Of a stretch of DNA of 8,745 nucleotides, positions 1-5,173 are shown in pieces (the stretch's first letter is position 1; the number at the start of each line of letters is the position of its first letter). The stretch comes from an uncultured Microbacteriaceae bacterium (GTDB lineage Bacteria > Actinomycetota > Actinomycetes > Actinomycetales > Microbacteriaceae): assembly GCA_946481135.1 (NCBI GenBank), contig CAMLMQ010000124.1:1-8745 (forward strand), in the 5' to 3' direction. Under the pieces are notes generated by a model, which was given only the letters and a program-made list of their open reading frames with translations, was not told where the DNA came from and ran no database searches. A program made the translations under genes and the position numbers.

Positions 1-2
1 AG

Positions 3-161
3 GAGTACATCAAGGATGCGACCCACCTCGCGTTCACGCGCAACCGCATCGTCTCGGGCCGCGACCGCATCGGCTCGCAGCAGGACGAGGCGCTGCTGCT
101 CGCGCAGGTGACGGAGTCGCGCCGTCGGCTCGCGGCCGCGAGCCCGGTCAGCCGCCCGTAA
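3..161 (+). CDS. 3' end of an unidentified protein, possibly PrsW-type protease C-terminus (partial)
   Basis: The third plus-strand frame is open from the window edge to a TAA at 159-161 and gives the last 52 residues of a protein. The tail is soluble, charged and probably helical. It begins EYIKDATHLAFTRNRIVSGR, followed by a Gln/Asp/Glu-rich stretch and an Arg/Ala-rich end. The pattern of a helical segment with ATxLAFxRxR, then a spacer and LLLAxVxxxRRxL, reminds me of the cytoplasmic tail after the membrane domain of actinobacterial PrsW-like intramembrane metalloproteases. That is a recollection of family style; no catalytic motif lies in the window. The last 14 bases overlap the 3' end of the convergent DUF3137-like gene, so the two genes meet tail to tail with no room for a terminator. 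It is probably a real gene end; the family is uncertain. Confidence 0.5.
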   Translation, partial: EYIKDATHLAFTRNRIVSGRDRIGSQQDEALLLAQVTESRRRLAAASPVSRP

Positions 162-1239
162 CGGCGGAGATCAGGTCGCCGAAGAAGCTCCATCCCCACA
201 GGAGTGCCGCGGCGGCGATGAGGATGATCGCGCCCACGCTCACCCCGCGGCGCAGCCGCGTGCCCTGCGGGGCGACGACGTTCGCGGCGAACGGCGCCGC
301 CGCGCGGTCGTCCTGATACCGGTCCGTCTGGGTGAGGGTCTTCGCACCGACCGTCTCGACGATGCGCAGCAGCCGCCGGTACACGTCGGGGTTCCCCGAC
401 GGGAACGGCTTCGACGAGTAGACGAACATCCAGTCGTCGACGATCTCGATGTCGAACGGGGCGGCCTCGTCGATGCAGAGGGCCATGAGGTCGGGGGTGA
501 AGACGTAGAGCGCGTCGCGCTCGTACTCCTTCGGGCAGTACAGCGTGAAGTACCGGTCGAAGTCGCCCTCCAACGACAGCACCTGGTCCTTGTGGAACGT
601 CGCCGGCAGGTTGGTGCCGCCGAAGAGGCCGTTGTTCGCGGTCGAGTCGAGCACCATGTGCGGCAGCCGGCGGTCGAGCTCGATCGCGAGGAAGCCCCAC
701 GTGCGGGTCGTGCGGCTCTTGCCCGACCCCGTCGTGTACCGGTAGTTGCCGAAGTCGAGGAATCGGCCCTCCGTCGTGCGGAAGTGGTCGACCGCGGTGC
801 GGCTGTCGCCGAGCTGGAAGATCGACCCGGGGTAGGCGGGGTTCGGGTCCGACGGCGAGAAGACGAACCCGTTCGCGCGCGCGAAGCGGTCCATCTTGAG
901 CCACCGGCCCCAGCGGCCGGAACCGGAGATCGCGACGCGCACGATCGCGACCCCGACGAGGGCGAGGCCGAGCGTGAACCCGAGCACGACGACGACCGCG
1001 ATCGGGTTGTCGCCCTGGATGCTGCGCGCGAGCACCGAGACGATGCCCCCGAGCACGGGCACCACGAAGGCGACCGCGACGACCGACACGATGACGATCG
1101 TCACGACCTGCGAGGCGGAGATGCGCGCCCACGCCGCGCCCGACGCCTTCGCCTGCGTCCGGAACTCCGCGACCTCGTGCGGGGTCGGGGTCGTGGTCAG
1201 CGGGGCGTAGTCGACGACGTGCGCAGGCATGGCATCCAT
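148..1239 (-). CDS. DUF3137-like membrane protein
   Basis: This is a 363-residue membrane protein of unknown function. Hydrophobic segments lie at about residues 45-70 and 79-104, and a third near the C-terminus at about 333-353. Between them is a soluble domain of about 230 residues. That domain has a run reading LEGDFDRYFTLYCPKEYERD and then a 'LY-FTPDLMALCID' stretch. This resembles the 'L-E-(x)-F-x-x-F-x-V-Y/ LTP-xxM' core of DUF3137 proteins, where an acidic Leu-Glu-Gly/Asp turn precedes a strand and a short helix. No catalytic residues can be proposed. Two in-frame ATGs, at 1239 and 1230, compete as start and neither has a good ribosome site. The first is taken because it gives the longer product; the second would only remove three residues. 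The stop TGA (148-150) overlaps the convergent partial gene. The upstream region holds the repeats at 1294-1373, so its promoter may be unusual. The coding call is firm, the domain name is by resemblance, and the function is unknown. Confidence 0.85.
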   Translation of the reverse strand: MDAMPAHVVDYAPLTTTPTPHEVAEFRTQAKASGAAWARISASQVVTIVIVSVVAVAFVVPVLGGIVSVLARSIQGDNPIAVVVVLGFTLGLALVGVAIVRVAISGSGRWGRWLKMDRFARANGFVFSPSDPNPAYPGSIFQLGDSRTAVDHFRTTEGRFLDFGNYRYTTGSGKSRTTRTWGFLAIELDRRLPHMVLDSTANNGLFGGTNLPATFHKDQVLSLEGDFDRYFTLYCPKEYERDALYVFTPDLMALCIDEAAPFDIEIVDDWMFVYSSKPFPSGNPDVYRRLLRIVETVGAKTLTQTDRYQDDRAAAPFAANVVAPQGTRLRRGVSVGAIILIAAAALLWGWSFFGDLISAVTGG

Positions 1240-1293
1240 TCTGTCGCCGCGTGTCGGGGTGGCCGGTCCGGAGACCGCCGCCCGTCGTCAACC

Positions 1294-1373
1294 GACTCAT
1301 CCGTTAACAGACTCATCGCCCAGTGGCGGGTCATTGACTCCGGCTCTGCTGGGCGATGAGTTGTCCTGACTCC
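1294..1373. repeat. nested inverted and direct repeats in a 219-bp intergenic region
   Basis: Three relations can be read directly. (1) A perfect 13-bp inverted repeat: ACTCATCGCCCAG at 1311-1323 and CTGGGCGATGAGT at 1349-1361, separated by 25 bases. Allowing a one-base bulge, ACA/TGT extends it outward. (2) On the minus strand, two near-identical tandem units, GATGAGTCTGTTAAC and GATGAGTCGGTTGAC (13 of 15 identical), cover about 1288-1316. (3) A direct repeat TGACTCC at 1335-1341 and 1367-1373 flanks the right arm. No T-run follows the hairpin, so it is not a classical terminator. It lies about 70 bases upstream of the DUF3137-like start. It could be an operator cluster for that gene, a small hairpin RNA or a worn mobile-element end. 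Apart from a GC-rich hairpin at 1412-1432, I see nothing else in 1240-1458. Confidence 0.7.
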
Positions 1374-1411
1374 AGGGTGCACCCGCATCGTGATCCCCGT
1401 CAAGAGGTCCG

Positions 1412-1432
1412 GCGCCGCACGAGGCGCGGCGC
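1412..1432 (-). terminator. GC-rich hairpin after the 38-aa gene, possible terminator
   Basis: A perfect 7-bp inverted repeat, GCGCCGC at 1412-1418 and GCGGCGC at 1426-1432, has a 7-base loop. It starts 27 bases beyond the stop of the minus-strand small gene (1459-1575), which is the right place for a transcription end. No U-tract follows in either direction. High-GC actinobacteria often use such hairpins without U-tracts, but short GC dyads are also common by chance at this base composition. Confidence 0.3.
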
Positions 1433-1458
1433 GTGACGTGGCCGCGCTCTCCGCGCCG

Positions 1459-1575
1459 TCAGAGGTTCAGCACGAGGAGCGTCGCGGCGATCGCGAACCC
1501 GGTCGCGGCGATCCCGACGACGGCGGTGATGACGGTCAGTGCGACGTCACGGCGGCGGTGCGGCGTGCTGGTCAT
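1459..1575 (-). CDS. 38-aa single-span membrane protein
   Basis: A short frame from ATG (1573-1575) to TGA (1459-1461) encodes 38 residues. The N-terminus is polar and basic (MTSTPHRRRDVA). One hydrophobic helix follows at about residues 12-36 (VALTVITAVVGIAATGFAIA and onward) and the chain ends VLNL. Arg/His-rich residues before the helix predict N-in topology. A Shine-Dalgarno-like GAGGG ends five bases before the ATG, the best ribosome site on the minus-strand side of the left part besides that of the 114-aa gene. The gene follows marP on the same strand after a 103-bp gap, so co-transcription is possible. That gap (1576-1678) also holds a C6G5 dyad at 1589-1599 that could form a hairpin. 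I recognise no family. Tiny membrane peptides of this style are common in actinobacteria and are usually missed by gene callers. The composition, start site and topology argue for a real gene, but 38 codons can occur by chance. Confidence 0.6.
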   Translation of the reverse strand: MTSTPHRRRDVALTVITAVVGIAATGFAIAATLLVLNL

Positions 1576-1678
1576 GTGAGCCCTCGGTCCCCCCGGGGGC
1601 GCCTCCGTCCCCCTGCTGGGACGCTACGGGTGGGATCGCGCCGGTCGGGGACGCTTGACAACGACCCCCGCGATCTGC

Positions 1679-2869
1679 TCAGCCCCGCACGCAGCTGCCC
1701 GACGACACGGCGGCCGTGAGTCCGGGTGCCGCGGCCGCGACGGGCCCCAGCTCGGTGTTCGTCATCGCGTAGCCGAGCTCCGGGTCGTCGGCGCTGCGGG
1801 CGAAGACGACGCCGGCGACGCGTCCGTCGGTCGACAGCAGCGGTCCCCCCGAGTTGCCGGGCTGCACGACGGCGGCGAGGGTGTAGATCTCCCGCGGGGC
1901 ACGGGACGATCCGTAGATGTCGGGGATCTGCTCGGTCGACACCGCGAGCACCTCGGCGGCCCCCGTCGTGAAGGGTCCGCCGTAGGGGTAGCCCTCGACG
2001 ACCGCGGGCGCGCCCACGGGCAGGTCGGGGGAGAGAGCGAGCGGGTCGCTGCGCATGCCCTCCACCGCGACGACGGCGAGATCGTCGATCGGGTCGAGGT
2101 AGACGACCCGGCCCTCGAGCGTCTGCCCGTCGGGCGCCTCGACGATGGGCTGGTCGACGCCGGCGACGACGTGGGCGTTCGTGACGATGCGGTCGGGTGC
2201 GACGACGAACCCCGTGCCGGTCTGGTTCTGGCCGCAGGCGAACGCCGTGCCGCCGATGCGGACGACCGAGCGTGCCGCGGCGGCGAGCGGGTCGGTGTCG
2301 GTCGGCACGTCGGGCACGCCGGGGGAGTCGACGACGCCGCCGAGCGCCTCGCCGATGACGGGCAGCCCCTCCTCGAGCACCGCCGCGCGCACCCGGGCGA
2401 GTGCGGCATCCACGGGGCCGGGGGTGACGGCGTCGATCGCGCGCAGCACGGCCGAGCCCGTGATGGCCTGGCTGAATAGCGGGACGCCGAGCACCCCGAC
2501 GCCGCCCGCGACGAGCGAGACGGTGAGCGCCGCGACGACGCCGTTCGCGAGACCGCCCGCGAGTCGGCTGATCGCCCCCGGTCCCTCGTCATCCCGGTCG
2601 CGGTCGCGGATCGCGCGTCCGATGCGCGCGCCGAGCGCGTGCCCGCCGAACAGCAGCGTGAGCGAGACCGCGACGATGACCGCGATGCGCCAGAACGGGT
2701 CGGGCACCCACGCCGCGAGCAGCGGGATGGCGAGGAACGCCGCCGCGCCCCCCGCGACGACCCCGAGCAGCGCGCCGAGGCTGCGGGCGAACCCGTTGCG
2801 CACGCCCTCGCCGATGAAGACGAGGAGGGTGAGCACGAGCAGCACGTCGAGCAGTCGGGCGGCGATCAT
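1679..2869 (-). CDS. marP: MarP family membrane-anchored serine protease (CvpA-like N-terminus plus trypsin-like domain)
   Basis: Starting at the ATG at 2867-2869, the protein has 396 residues, almost the length of Mycobacterium tuberculosis MarP (Rv3671c, 397 aa). The first half holds about four membrane helices (roughly residues 7-20, 33-54, 61-78 and 105-130) in the CvpA-like arrangement. A linker follows and then a chymotrypsin-fold protease domain from about residue 197. The triad is visible: His233 in TNAHVVAG, Asp263 in DPIDDLAVV, Ser340 in QPGNSGGP. Cys212 and Cys393 match in position the disulfide pair known from the mycobacterial enzyme (214/395). In mycobacteria MarP acts outside the membrane and is needed for acid and oxidative stress survival; the same role here is inferred. 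A GTG 27 bases upstream (2896) would add nine residues. I prefer the ATG because family length and residue positions then coincide. Neither start has a clear ribosome site. An unusual upstream region (nine C at 2921-2929 and tandem repeats) precedes it. Confidence 0.93.
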   Translation of the reverse strand: MIAARLLDVLLVLTLLVFIGEGVRNGFARSLGALLGVVAGGAAAFLAIPLLAAWVPDPFWRIAVIVAVSLTLLFGGHALGARIGRAIRDRDRDDEGPGAISRLAGGLANGVVAALTVSLVAGGVGVLGVPLFSQAITGSAVLRAIDAVTPGPVDAALARVRAAVLEEGLPVIGEALGGVVDSPGVPDVPTDTDPLAAAARSVVRIGGTAFACGQNQTGTGFVVAPDRIVTNAHVVAGVDQPIVEAPDGQTLEGRVVYLDPIDDLAVVAVEGMRSDPLALSPDLPVGAPAVVEGYPYGGPFTTGAAEVLAVSTEQIPDIYGSSRAPREIYTLAAVVQPGNSGGPLLSTDGRVAGVVFARSADDPELGYAMTNTELGPVAAAAPGLTAAVSSGSCVRG

Positions 2870-2929
2870 CGCGACCAGTCTGAGGCATCGGTGCACACGA
2901 GTCGGGATGCGGCGCGCAGTCCCCCCCCC

Positions 2930-2971
2930 GTCGCCGAATCGCGGTCACCGAATCGCGGTCGCCGAATCGCG
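2930..2971. repeat. three tandem copies of a 14-bp unit upstream of marP
   Basis: The unit GTCGCCGAATCGCG occurs at 2930-2943 and 2958-2971, and with one change (GTCACCGAATCGCG) at 2944-2957, head to tail. Each unit junction contains CCG-AATCG-CGG, a short dyad with a five-base centre. A run of nine C (2921-2929) abuts the array on the marP side. The array fills the gap between the 114-aa gene (stop 2996) and marP (start 2869), both on the minus strand. It could be a regulator-binding array in the marP promoter region or simple slippage of sequence. No recognisable -35/-10 pair is visible around it. Confidence 0.85.
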
Positions 2972-2995
2972 ACGCCCCCGGTGCCCGGGTGCCGG

Positions 2996-3340
2996 TCAGG
3001 CTCCGATGTCGTGGTCGAGCACCGTGAAGTCCTCCGGCAGCCGGAAGGTCGCCCCGCCGGGGGTCGCGCGCAGTCGGGCGATGCGGTCGCGCAACTCGGC
3101 GACCGTGTCGGCGGCGCCGGGCAGGTCGACGTCGGCGACGGCGGGGAGGGTGAGCATCCCGAGCCCCATCCCGGCGCCGACGACGAGGGACGCCTCGGCC
3201 GGCTGCCCGCCCACCTGAGCGGGGACGTCGATGCGTTCGAGCCGGTTGTAGCCCGCGACGAGTCGGGCGAACTCGACGGCGACGTCGGCCACCTCGTCGG
3301 CGGTCTCGATCGAGTGCCCCTGCCAGAGCAGAGCCTTCAC
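2996..3340 (-). CDS. conserved-looking 114-aa protein of unknown function
   Basis: The frame opens with GTG (3338-3340), preceded by a strong ribosome site: GGAGGGGA ends seven bases upstream. It runs to TGA at 2996-2998. The same frame is open further upstream, but that part has no ribosome site and would cross the divergent padR promoter, so the GTG is preferred. The 114-residue product is soluble and acidic. It begins VKALLWQGHSIETADEVADV, which predicts a beta strand followed by a helix, has a Gly/Met-rich central strand (VVGAGMGLGMLTLP), and a charged helix at about residues 78-93 (AELRDRIARLRA). It ends FTVLDHDIGA. There is no signal peptide, membrane helix or metal motif. I recognise no named family and propose no activity. 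It is transcribed away from padR and could be co-transcribed with marP 126 bp downstream. Confidence 0.8.
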   Translation of the reverse strand: MKALLWQGHSIETADEVADVAVEFARLVAGYNRLERIDVPAQVGGQPAEASLVVGAGMGLGMLTLPAVADVDLPGAADTVAELRDRIARLRATPGGATFRLPEDFTVLDHDIGA

Positions 3341-3392
3341 GCGTGCGTCCCCTCCCCGGGCCGGTCGCGACTCGGGCGCGCGACGTCGGTCC

Positions 3393-3421
3393 AGGCTAGG
3401 GAACCGACGCCGCCCGACGAA
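3393..3421 (-). promoter_or_regulatory. possible promoter of the 114-aa gene
   Basis: On the minus strand, TTCGTC (3416-3421) and TAGCCT (3393-3398) are separated by 17 bases, giving a leader of about 45 bases before the GTG at 3340. The -10 fits TANNNT and is embedded in CCCTAG, the same core seen in front of the genes at 4231 and 5229. The -35 match is weak. Confidence 0.35.
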
Positions 3422-3478
3422 AGGGCGGTGACGATACGTCGACGTGTGTGGTAGCCGGGTCGCGATCTGTGTTCGGTA

Positions 3479-3514
3479 ACGACTATTGCGATATATCGGC
3501 GACAGTCGTATGAT
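3479..3514 (+). promoter_or_regulatory. padR promoter with an overlapping palindromic operator
   Basis: TTGCGA (3486-3491) and TATGAT (3509-3514), 17 bases apart, form a near-consensus sigma70 promoter, the AT-richest spot in the region. A perfect 10-bp palindrome, CGATATATCG (3489-3498), sits between them and overlaps the -35. An outer inverted repeat, ACGACT (3479-3484) and AGTCGT (3504-3509), is nearly concentric with it. PadR proteins are dimers that usually repress their own promoters by binding such palindromes, so this is the likely autoregulatory operator. A protein bound here would block polymerase. The predicted transcript starts near 3521. Confidence 0.75.
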
Positions 3515-3523
3515 GGGCCTCGA

Positions 3524-3572
3524 CCCCATGGCTGACGAAACACCCCATGACTGACGAAACGGAGACCCCATG
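3524..3572 (+). repeat. duplicated leader segment carrying two mini-ORFs before padR
   Basis: CCCCATGGCTGACGAAAC (3524-3541) is repeated with one change at 3543-3560, a 19-base period. CCCCATG recurs a third time at the padR start (3566-3572). Each copy carries an ATG. The first (3528) encodes MADETPHD and stops at 3554. The second (3547) encodes MTDETETPCTA and stops at 3582, inside padR in another frame. Neither has its own ribosome site. The GGAG at 3561-3564 serves the padR ATG at 3570 with five bases of spacing. The mini-ORFs may be accidental by-products of a duplication or may tune padR translation. Confidence 0.7.
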
Positions 3573-4157
3573 CACCGCATGAACTCATCGCGCGGGTTCC
3601 GACCCGCCACTCCCTCCCATCCGCACCCGCGCTTCCGCACGCCGGGCGGGCCGCACCCCGCCGCCGACTACATGGGCTTCCTCGGAGGCCCGGGCTTCGG
3701 CCCTCGCGGCTTCGGCGGCCGCGCCCGCAAGGGCGACGTGCGCAGCGCCATCCTCTCCCTCCTCGCCGAGGGGCCCACCAACGGCTACGGCCTCATCACG
3801 GCGATCCAGGCGAAGTCGGACGGCGCGTGGCGACCGAGCCCCGGCTCGGTGTACCCGACGCTGCAGCAGCTCGTCGACGAGGGGCTGATCGCCCCCACCT
3901 CCGACGGCGCGCGCGCCCAGTACGCGCTGACCGACGAGGGCCGCGCCCACGTCGCCGAGCACGCCGACGAGATCGCGCGTGCCTGGACGCAGTCGCGGCA
4001 TCCCTGGAAGGAGCAGGGCGACCTGCTCGCCGCGGCCCGCAAGCTCGCCGGCGTCGTGCGGCAGGTGGGCGCCGAAGGCACCGCCGAGCAGCGCGCCGCC
4101 GCGACGGAGAAGCTCGACGCGCTGCGCCGCGAGCTCTACCGGATGCTGGGGGAGTAA
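3570..4157 (+). CDS. PadR family transcriptional regulator
   Basis: This 195-residue winged-helix DNA-binding protein controls transcription. Residues 1-50 form a Gly/Pro/His-rich flexible arm, common in actinobacterial PadR proteins. The PadR domain follows at about 54-130: helices from GDVRSAILSLLAEGPTNGYG, the family hallmark GAWRPSPGSVYPTLQQL (85-101), then the wing with DEGLI and AQYALTDEGR. A charged helical C-terminus (about 140-195) is the likely dimerisation helix of the PadR-s2 style. The ATG at 3570 is preceded by GGAG at five bases; an alternative ATG at 3579 would remove three residues. Actinobacterial padR genes often precede an ABC exporter or a small membrane gene. Here the next gene is the zinc-ribbon membrane protein with its own promoter, so the regulated target is unclear. 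The upstream palindrome suggests self-repression. The inducing ligand cannot be read from the sequence. Confidence 0.93.
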   Translation: MHRMNSSRGFRPATPSHPHPRFRTPGGPHPAADYMGFLGGPGFGPRGFGGRARKGDVRSAILSLLAEGPTNGYGLITAIQAKSDGAWRPSPGSVYPTLQQLVDEGLIAPTSDGARAQYALTDEGRAHVAEHADEIARAWTQSRHPWKEQGDLLAAARKLAGVVRQVGAEGTAEQRAAATEKLDALRRELYRMLGE

Positions 4158-4193
4158 CGCCCCACCGGACGCTCGACGGGTCGGGATGCGGGG

Positions 4194-4223
4194 GTGACCG
4201 ATCCGGGGGTGTGTCCCTAGGAT
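4194..4223 (+). promoter_or_regulatory. promoter of the zinc-ribbon membrane gene, giving a leaderless mRNA
   Basis: TAGGAT (4218-4223) fits the actinobacterial -10 TANNNT. GTGACC (4194-4199), 18 bases upstream, is a partial -35. The ATG at 4231 lies seven bases after the -10, where transcription would start, so the mRNA would begin at the start codon. This favours the start at 4231 over the in-frame ATG at 4222, which overlaps the -10 itself. Confidence 0.55.
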
Positions 4224-4230
4224 GGGGGAC

Positions 4231-4734
4231 ATGACGGTCGCATACCCGGCGACCGGCCTCGTGTCCCCCCAGCTCGAGACCCCGCTCGCCGCCCCCGCGG
4301 CCTGCTCGACCTGCGGCACCCGTGCCGGAAGCCCCCGAGAGCCCTTCTGCGCGCACTGCGGATCGCGTGTCGCGATCCCCGTGCGCAGTGGCGTCGCCTC
4401 GATCGCGGCGACCCGGTCGCTGCAGTTCGCCGCACTCGCGGTGCTTGCCAACATCCTCGTGGGTGGCGCGTCGTTCGGCGTCGTCTACCTGCTCTCGGAC
4501 GCGGCGCGGCTGCCCGAGGCCGCGCTCGGCCTCGAGGCGCTGCGCTTCGTGATCGTGGGGGTGCTGCTCGGCCTCGCGATCCGCTTCGGTGTCGCGGGCC
4601 TCAAGCAGACCGCCGACGGGATGCTGCGTCGTCGCGCCTGGGCGGTCCTCGGCCTCGTGGTGGCCGGCCTCTACGCGGTGCTCGTGACGGGCTCGTTCGT
4701 CGCCACCGCGGTGCTGTCGCTTCTCGTGCTCTGA
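4231..4734 (+). CDS. zinc-ribbon membrane protein of unknown function
   Basis: This is a 167-residue protein. After a short Pro/Ala-rich N-terminus, residues 25-43 hold two CxxC knuckles (Cys25, Cys28, Cys40, Cys43; CSTCG and CAHCG), a one-zinc ribbon that should face the cytoplasm. Membrane helices follow at about 62-86, 98-120 and 128-150, plus a hydrophobic tail that could be a fourth (about 150-167). Such zinc-ribbon plus membrane-helix proteins are widespread in actinobacteria and mostly uncharacterised; the ribbon probably serves protein contact or folding rather than catalysis. The start is chosen by the leaderless promoter; the ATG at 4222 would add three residues. The stop TGA (4732-4734) overlaps the rpsO promoter. 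padR lies 73 bp upstream on the same strand, so this gene could also be read from the padR transcript and be a PadR target, but no operator-like palindrome is seen in the gap. Confidence 0.85.
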   Translation: MTVAYPATGLVSPQLETPLAAPAACSTCGTRAGSPREPFCAHCGSRVAIPVRSGVASIAATRSLQFAALAVLANILVGGASFGVVYLLSDAARLPEAALGLEALRFVIVGVLLGLAIRFGVAGLKQTADGMLRRRAWAVLGLVVAGLYAVLVTGSFVATAVLSLLVL

Positions 4735-4740
4735 TACCAT
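4732..4740 (+). promoter_or_regulatory. rpsO promoter, extended -10
   Basis: TGATACCAT contains an extended -10 (TGnTACCAT, hexamer at 4735-4740). The TG is the first two bases of the stop codon of the preceding gene. The -35 position (about 4712-4717, TGCTGT) is poor, as is usual for extended -10 promoters. Transcription would begin near 4747, leaving a leader of about 87 bases. Confidence 0.5.
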
Positions 4741-4749
4741 CGCAAGGTT

Positions 4750-4763
4750 GCCGTTCGAACGGC
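4750..4763 (+). promoter_or_regulatory. 14-bp perfect palindrome at the start of the rpsO leader
   Basis: GCCGTTCGAACGGC is fully self-complementary. It lies within a few bases of the predicted transcript start, so it could be an operator in DNA or a hairpin (five-base-pair stem, TCGA loop) at the mRNA 5' end. GTTGC (4747-4751) can also pair with GCAAC (4805-4809) just before the ribosome site. Many rpsO leaders fold to bind S15 for feedback control. Whether this one does is inference; I cannot match it to a described S15-binding structure by eye. Confidence 0.5.
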
Positions 4764-4833
4764 CGCGGACACAGAGAGCTCGCACATCGGGTGACGGGCG
4801 CCGCGCAACGACGAGAAGGAGGGGATCGAATCT

Positions 4834-5103
4834 ATGGCTCTTGACGCTGAGACCAAGAAGGCGATCATCGACGAGTACGCTACCCAGCCCGGTGACACCG
4901 GATCCCCCGAGGTTCAGGTCGCGATCCTGACCAAGCGGATCAAGGACCTCACCGAGCACCTCAAGGAGCACAAGCACGACCACCACTCGCGTCGTGGTCT
5001 GCTGCTCCTCGTCGGGCAGCGCCGCCGTCTTCTCGGCTACCTCCAGGACATCGACATCGCGCGTTACCGCTCGCTGATCGAGCGCCTGGGCCTGCGTCGC
5101 TGA
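4834..5103 (+). CDS. rpsO: 30S ribosomal protein S15
   Basis: The 89-residue product has the full family length. S15 binds 16S rRNA in the central domain early in 30S assembly and forms an intersubunit bridge with 23S rRNA. The family signature is clear: [17 protein letters not shown] (about 20-36), then [19 protein letters not shown] (about 39-57), then [10 protein letters not shown] (about 62-71) and a terminal [13 protein letters not shown] strong ribosome site, AAGGAGGGG (4816-4824), ends nine bases before the ATG. Its codon use is mildly less GC-biased than its neighbours (GCT, GGT, CGT and GTT appear), typical of a highly expressed gene. pnp, the usual partner downstream of rpsO, does not follow. 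A terminator and an unrelated MFS gene do. Confidence 0.99.
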   Translation: MALDAETKKAIIDEYATQPGDTGSPEVQVAILTKRIKDLTEHLKEHKHDHHSRRGLLLLVGQRRRLLGYLQDIDIARYRSLIERLGLRR

Positions 5104-5126
5104 TCGCGACCAGCGCAAGACACAGC

Positions 5127-5158
5127 GACGGGCCGTCACCTTCGGGTGGCGGCCCGTC
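5127..5158 (+). terminator. rpsO transcription terminator with UUCG loop
   Basis: A 14-bp stem, GACGGGCCGTCACC (5127-5140) against GGTGGCGGCCCGTC (5145-5158) with one G-U pair, is closed by a TTCG tetraloop. It begins 23 bases after the rpsO stop. The following bases (CGTCGTTCCC) contain only a weak T-run, as is common in high-GC terminators. It should end the rpsO transcript and insulate the MFS gene. Confidence 0.9.
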
Positions 5159-5173
5159 CGTCGTTCCCGCGTT

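Noticed and set aside
592..1359. A 255-codon plus-strand open frame
   Set aside because: Antisense shadow of the DUF3137-like gene; the product is Arg/Asp/His-rich with no domain pattern.
1294..1373. Repeat cluster considered as an intact insertion sequence
   Set aside because: Only 80 bases, with no transposase frame inside or near it. A remnant or miniature element remains possible.
1197..1403. A 68-codon minus-strand frame overlapping the repeat cluster
   Set aside because: It overlaps the start of the DUF3137-like gene in another frame, spans the inverted repeats, and has no ribosome site or recognisable fold.
1655..1660. Perfect TTGACA (-35 consensus) on the plus strand
   Set aside because: No -10 box at 16-18 bases, and it would drive transcription antisense into marP with no gene downstream on that strand.
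1655..2479. A 274-codon plus-strand open frame opposite marP
   Set aside because: marP is firmly identified on the other strand by its triad and cysteine pair.
2930..2971. Tandem repeats considered as a CRISPR array
   Set aside because: The units are 14 bp, head to tail with no spacers, and no cas genes are present.
4222..4230. ATG at 4222 as start of the zinc-ribbon protein
   Set aside because: This ATG overlaps the TAGGAT box that appears to be the -10, so the transcript would begin after it. The ATG at 4231 fits better.
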